A stretch of DNA of 64,000 nt from positions 372,001 through 436,000 of the forward strand of contig NZ_CANLNH010000001.1 in assembly GCF_947492535.1 (NCBI RefSeq), read 5' to 3'. Both the position numbers and the translations under genes were made by a program. Positions 62,535 to 64,000 of the stretch are shown one piece after another. This DNA comes from an uncultured Dokdonia sp. (GTDB taxonomy: Bacteria; Bacteroidota; Bacteroidia; Flavobacteriales; Flavobacteriaceae). The first letter of the stretch is position 1. Each line of letters begins with the position of its first letter. The notes below the pieces were generated by a model. That model was not told the origin of the DNA and searched no databases. It saw only the letters and a list, made by a program, of their open reading frames with translations.

Positions 62535-64000
62535 ATGAAGAAACAAATAGATACATTTTCACACTATAGCGACGGTAAATCACAATCGCAACGCTTTTTA
62601 GAGACATTAGATCCTAAGAGTTTCAAACTTCATGATTTAAACATGGCAGATTGGTTGCTTTTTGCATACAATTTTGCAAAGCATGTGAACTACTTTGATA
62701 AAGAAAATGACACAACTCCTGAAGGAAACTGGCAAGACTTTTTTAATTATTTTGATATTGATCAAGACAGTATTCCTAGAAGGGAGACTATTGCGTATAA
62801 AAAATTAGAAAAGAATGTTTTAAAAACGCTTTCTGAATTTGAAAATGAAAGAACGCTTACACCACATTTAAGTCTTTTTGTATGTTTTATTAGATTATTA
62901 GAGTTTTCTCAAGAAAAATTTAATAATCTCACAAAGAGACATCTTGACTTCTACTATGGAGAAATATTAAAAATAGAAAAGAAAGAGGCGGTTGCAGATA
63001 AAGCGTATATCATTTTTGAACTTGCTAAAAAAGCAATACAAGAAAAAATACCAGCAGGTACCGCATTAGATGGAGATAAAGACACTCAAGGTAAAAAAAG
63101 AGTATACAAAACAGATGAAGAGTTTGTTGCAAATCAAGCGAAGGTTGTTGCTTTAAAAAGTTTTTTGAATGATGAAAATAAGCAAGAACTTAAACTTGCT
63201 AGAAGAGCAGATTCCTTAGATGGTTTAGAAAAAGAGTTGCCAGAAGAAAGTAATTTTTGGTGGCCATTTGGATACAACTCTGACGAGGCTAATTATGAAG
63301 AATTACCAGATGCCAACTTAGGGTTTTCTATAGCTTCATCATTATTAAATCTAAAAGAAGGAAAAAGAAAAGTTACTGTAAAAATAGATTATGAAACTTC
63401 TTCAAGAGGTGTATTAGATTTTACAGCAAATGACTTTAGAAATACTATTGAAATTCAGTGTAGTGGGGAAGAAGAATGGTTGTCTGATATTACATTAAAG
63501 AATGTTACTAATGCCAATAAATCATTAACGCTTTCATTTGAATTAGCAAAAGATTTTCCTGCAGTTGTAAACTACAACCCAGAAGTGTTATTAGAAAGCT
63601 TTGATACAGAATTTCCAATTGCTCGATTTTTAATTAAAGGAAATAAAGGGTATGAATTATACCAAGCATTATCAGCAAAGGCAGTTAAAAATATAACCGT
63701 TTCTGTAGATGTAGAGGGAATAACAACCGCTATGATCGAGAATGATAACGGAACATTAAATGCAGAAAAGCCCTATTTTCCATTTACAGGACAACCTACT
63801 AGAGGTTCTAATTTTTACATTAAACATCCAGAAATTTTTTCTAAAAATTGGAATAATGTAAATGTTAAAATAAACTGGAAGAATACTCCAAATTCTATAA
63901 CAGATCATTATAAAGCTTATGTGTTTAATTCTGGAGATAACCTCTCACAACAGACTTTTAAAACAATAGCTCCAACAGCAAGATTAGAATCTAGTTCAGA
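62535..64000 (+). CDS. Large baseplate protein (Afp11/Pvc11-like), 3' end cut by window
   Basis: The frame from ATG 62535 (MKKQIDTFSHYSDGKSQSQR) is open for 488 codons to the window end. The N-terminal helical region (DLNMADWLLFAYNFAKHVNY, WQDFFNYFDID) and the following LDFYYGEILKIEKKEAVADK match the large gp6/baseplate J-like subunit that follows gp25 in eCIS operons. It begins 4 bp after gp25. The remaining baseplate and fibre genes should lie just beyond the window. Confidence 0.85.
   Translation, partial: MKKQIDTFSHYSDGKSQSQRFLETLDPKSFKLHDLNMADWLLFAYNFAKHVNYFDKENDTTPEGNWQDFFNYFDIDQDSIPRRETIAYKKLEKNVLKTLSEFENERTLTPHLSLFVCFIRLLEFSQEKFNNLTKRHLDFYYGEILKIEKKEAVADKAYIIFELAKKAIQEKIPAGTALDGDKDTQGKKRVYKTDEEFVANQAKVVALKSFLNDENKQELKLARRADSLDGLEKELPEESNFWWPFGYNSDEANYEELPDANLGFSIASSLLNLKEGKRKVTVKIDYETSSRGVLDFTANDFRNTIEIQCSGEEEWLSDITLKNVTNANKSLTLSFELAKDFPAVVNYNPEVLLESFDTEFPIARFLIKGNKGYELYQALSAKAVKNITVSVDVEGITTAMIENDNGTLNAEKPYFPFTGQPTRGSNFYIKHPEIFSKNWNNVNVKINWKNTPNSITDHYKAYVFNSGDNLSQQTFKTIAPTARLESSS

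Noticed and set aside
41775-64000. Interpretation of the locus as a prophage or a canonical type VI system
   Set aside because: No capsid, portal, terminase, integrase or lysis genes, and no TssJLM membrane complex or ClpV. DUF4255, CIS_TMP, the AAA+ ATPase, DUF5908 and the LysM hub point to an eCIS.

Overview
The window looks like chromosomal DNA of a marine gliding Bacteroidetes bacterium, family Flavobacteriaceae, possibly near Dokdonia or a similar genus (the genus is inference). Supporting evidence: AT-rich sequence, gliding genes gldB and gldC, a flavobacterial-type DnaG, a complete Bacteroidetes dcw cluster, a grasp-with-spasm peptide system, and two abundant short palindromes (TTTCGCGAAA core; 20-bp CCTGCCTGCCGGCAGGCAGG) scattered through it.

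Region by region. 1-11 kb is housekeeping: the 3' part of an outer-membrane barrel gene, a PLP decarboxylase, a secreted metallopeptidase-like protein, dnaG, an atypical response regulator, nadE, gldB-gldC, engB and an alpha/beta hydrolase. 11-27.8 kb is the dcw cluster: mraZ-rsmH-ftsL-ftsI-murE-mraY-murD-ftsW-murG-(lipoprotein)-murC-ftsQ-ftsA-ftsZ, preceded by a helically phased GTG repeat array that fits MraZ autoregulation. 27.9-34.0 kb, on the minus strand, is a RiPP island (precursor, ATP-grasp ligase, small protein, SPASM protein, C39-peptidase ABC exporter, HlyD adaptor) lying between the ftsZ terminator and the yqeY-like gene. 34.3-41 kb holds yqeY, an OmpA-family protein, a GIY-YIG nuclease gene bounded by a broken and an intact copy of tRNA-Arg(UCG), a desaturase with a neighbouring HTH regulator, a stand-alone LytTR protein and a secreted protein.

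41.4-64 kb is a contractile injection system of the eCIS (Afp/PVC-like) type. It contains a tape-measure-type protein, an AAA+ ATPase, a 1281-residue cargo protein, a cassette array of small toxin/immunity-like genes, and then a structural operon: DUF4255 terminator, an unknown protein, two sheath-tube pairs, a third tube, DUF5908, LysM, VgrG-like spike, PAAR tip, gp25 and a large baseplate protein cut by the window end.

The most notable system is the eCIS cargo locus. The 1281-residue protein ends in what reads as an Ntox15 (Tde-like, HxxD) nuclease domain and is followed directly by a GAD-like/DUF1851 (Tdi-like) immunity gene. Further AT-rich small genes, an IS4-transposase fragment and near-identical 123-bp repeats follow. 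This suggests an injection system loaded with exchangeable antibacterial polymorphic toxin tips. Also notable are the RiPP island in the ftsZ terminator and the tRNA-Arg/GIY-YIG arrangement, in which the exact insertion of the 20-bp palindrome can be read against an uninterrupted copy in the same window.
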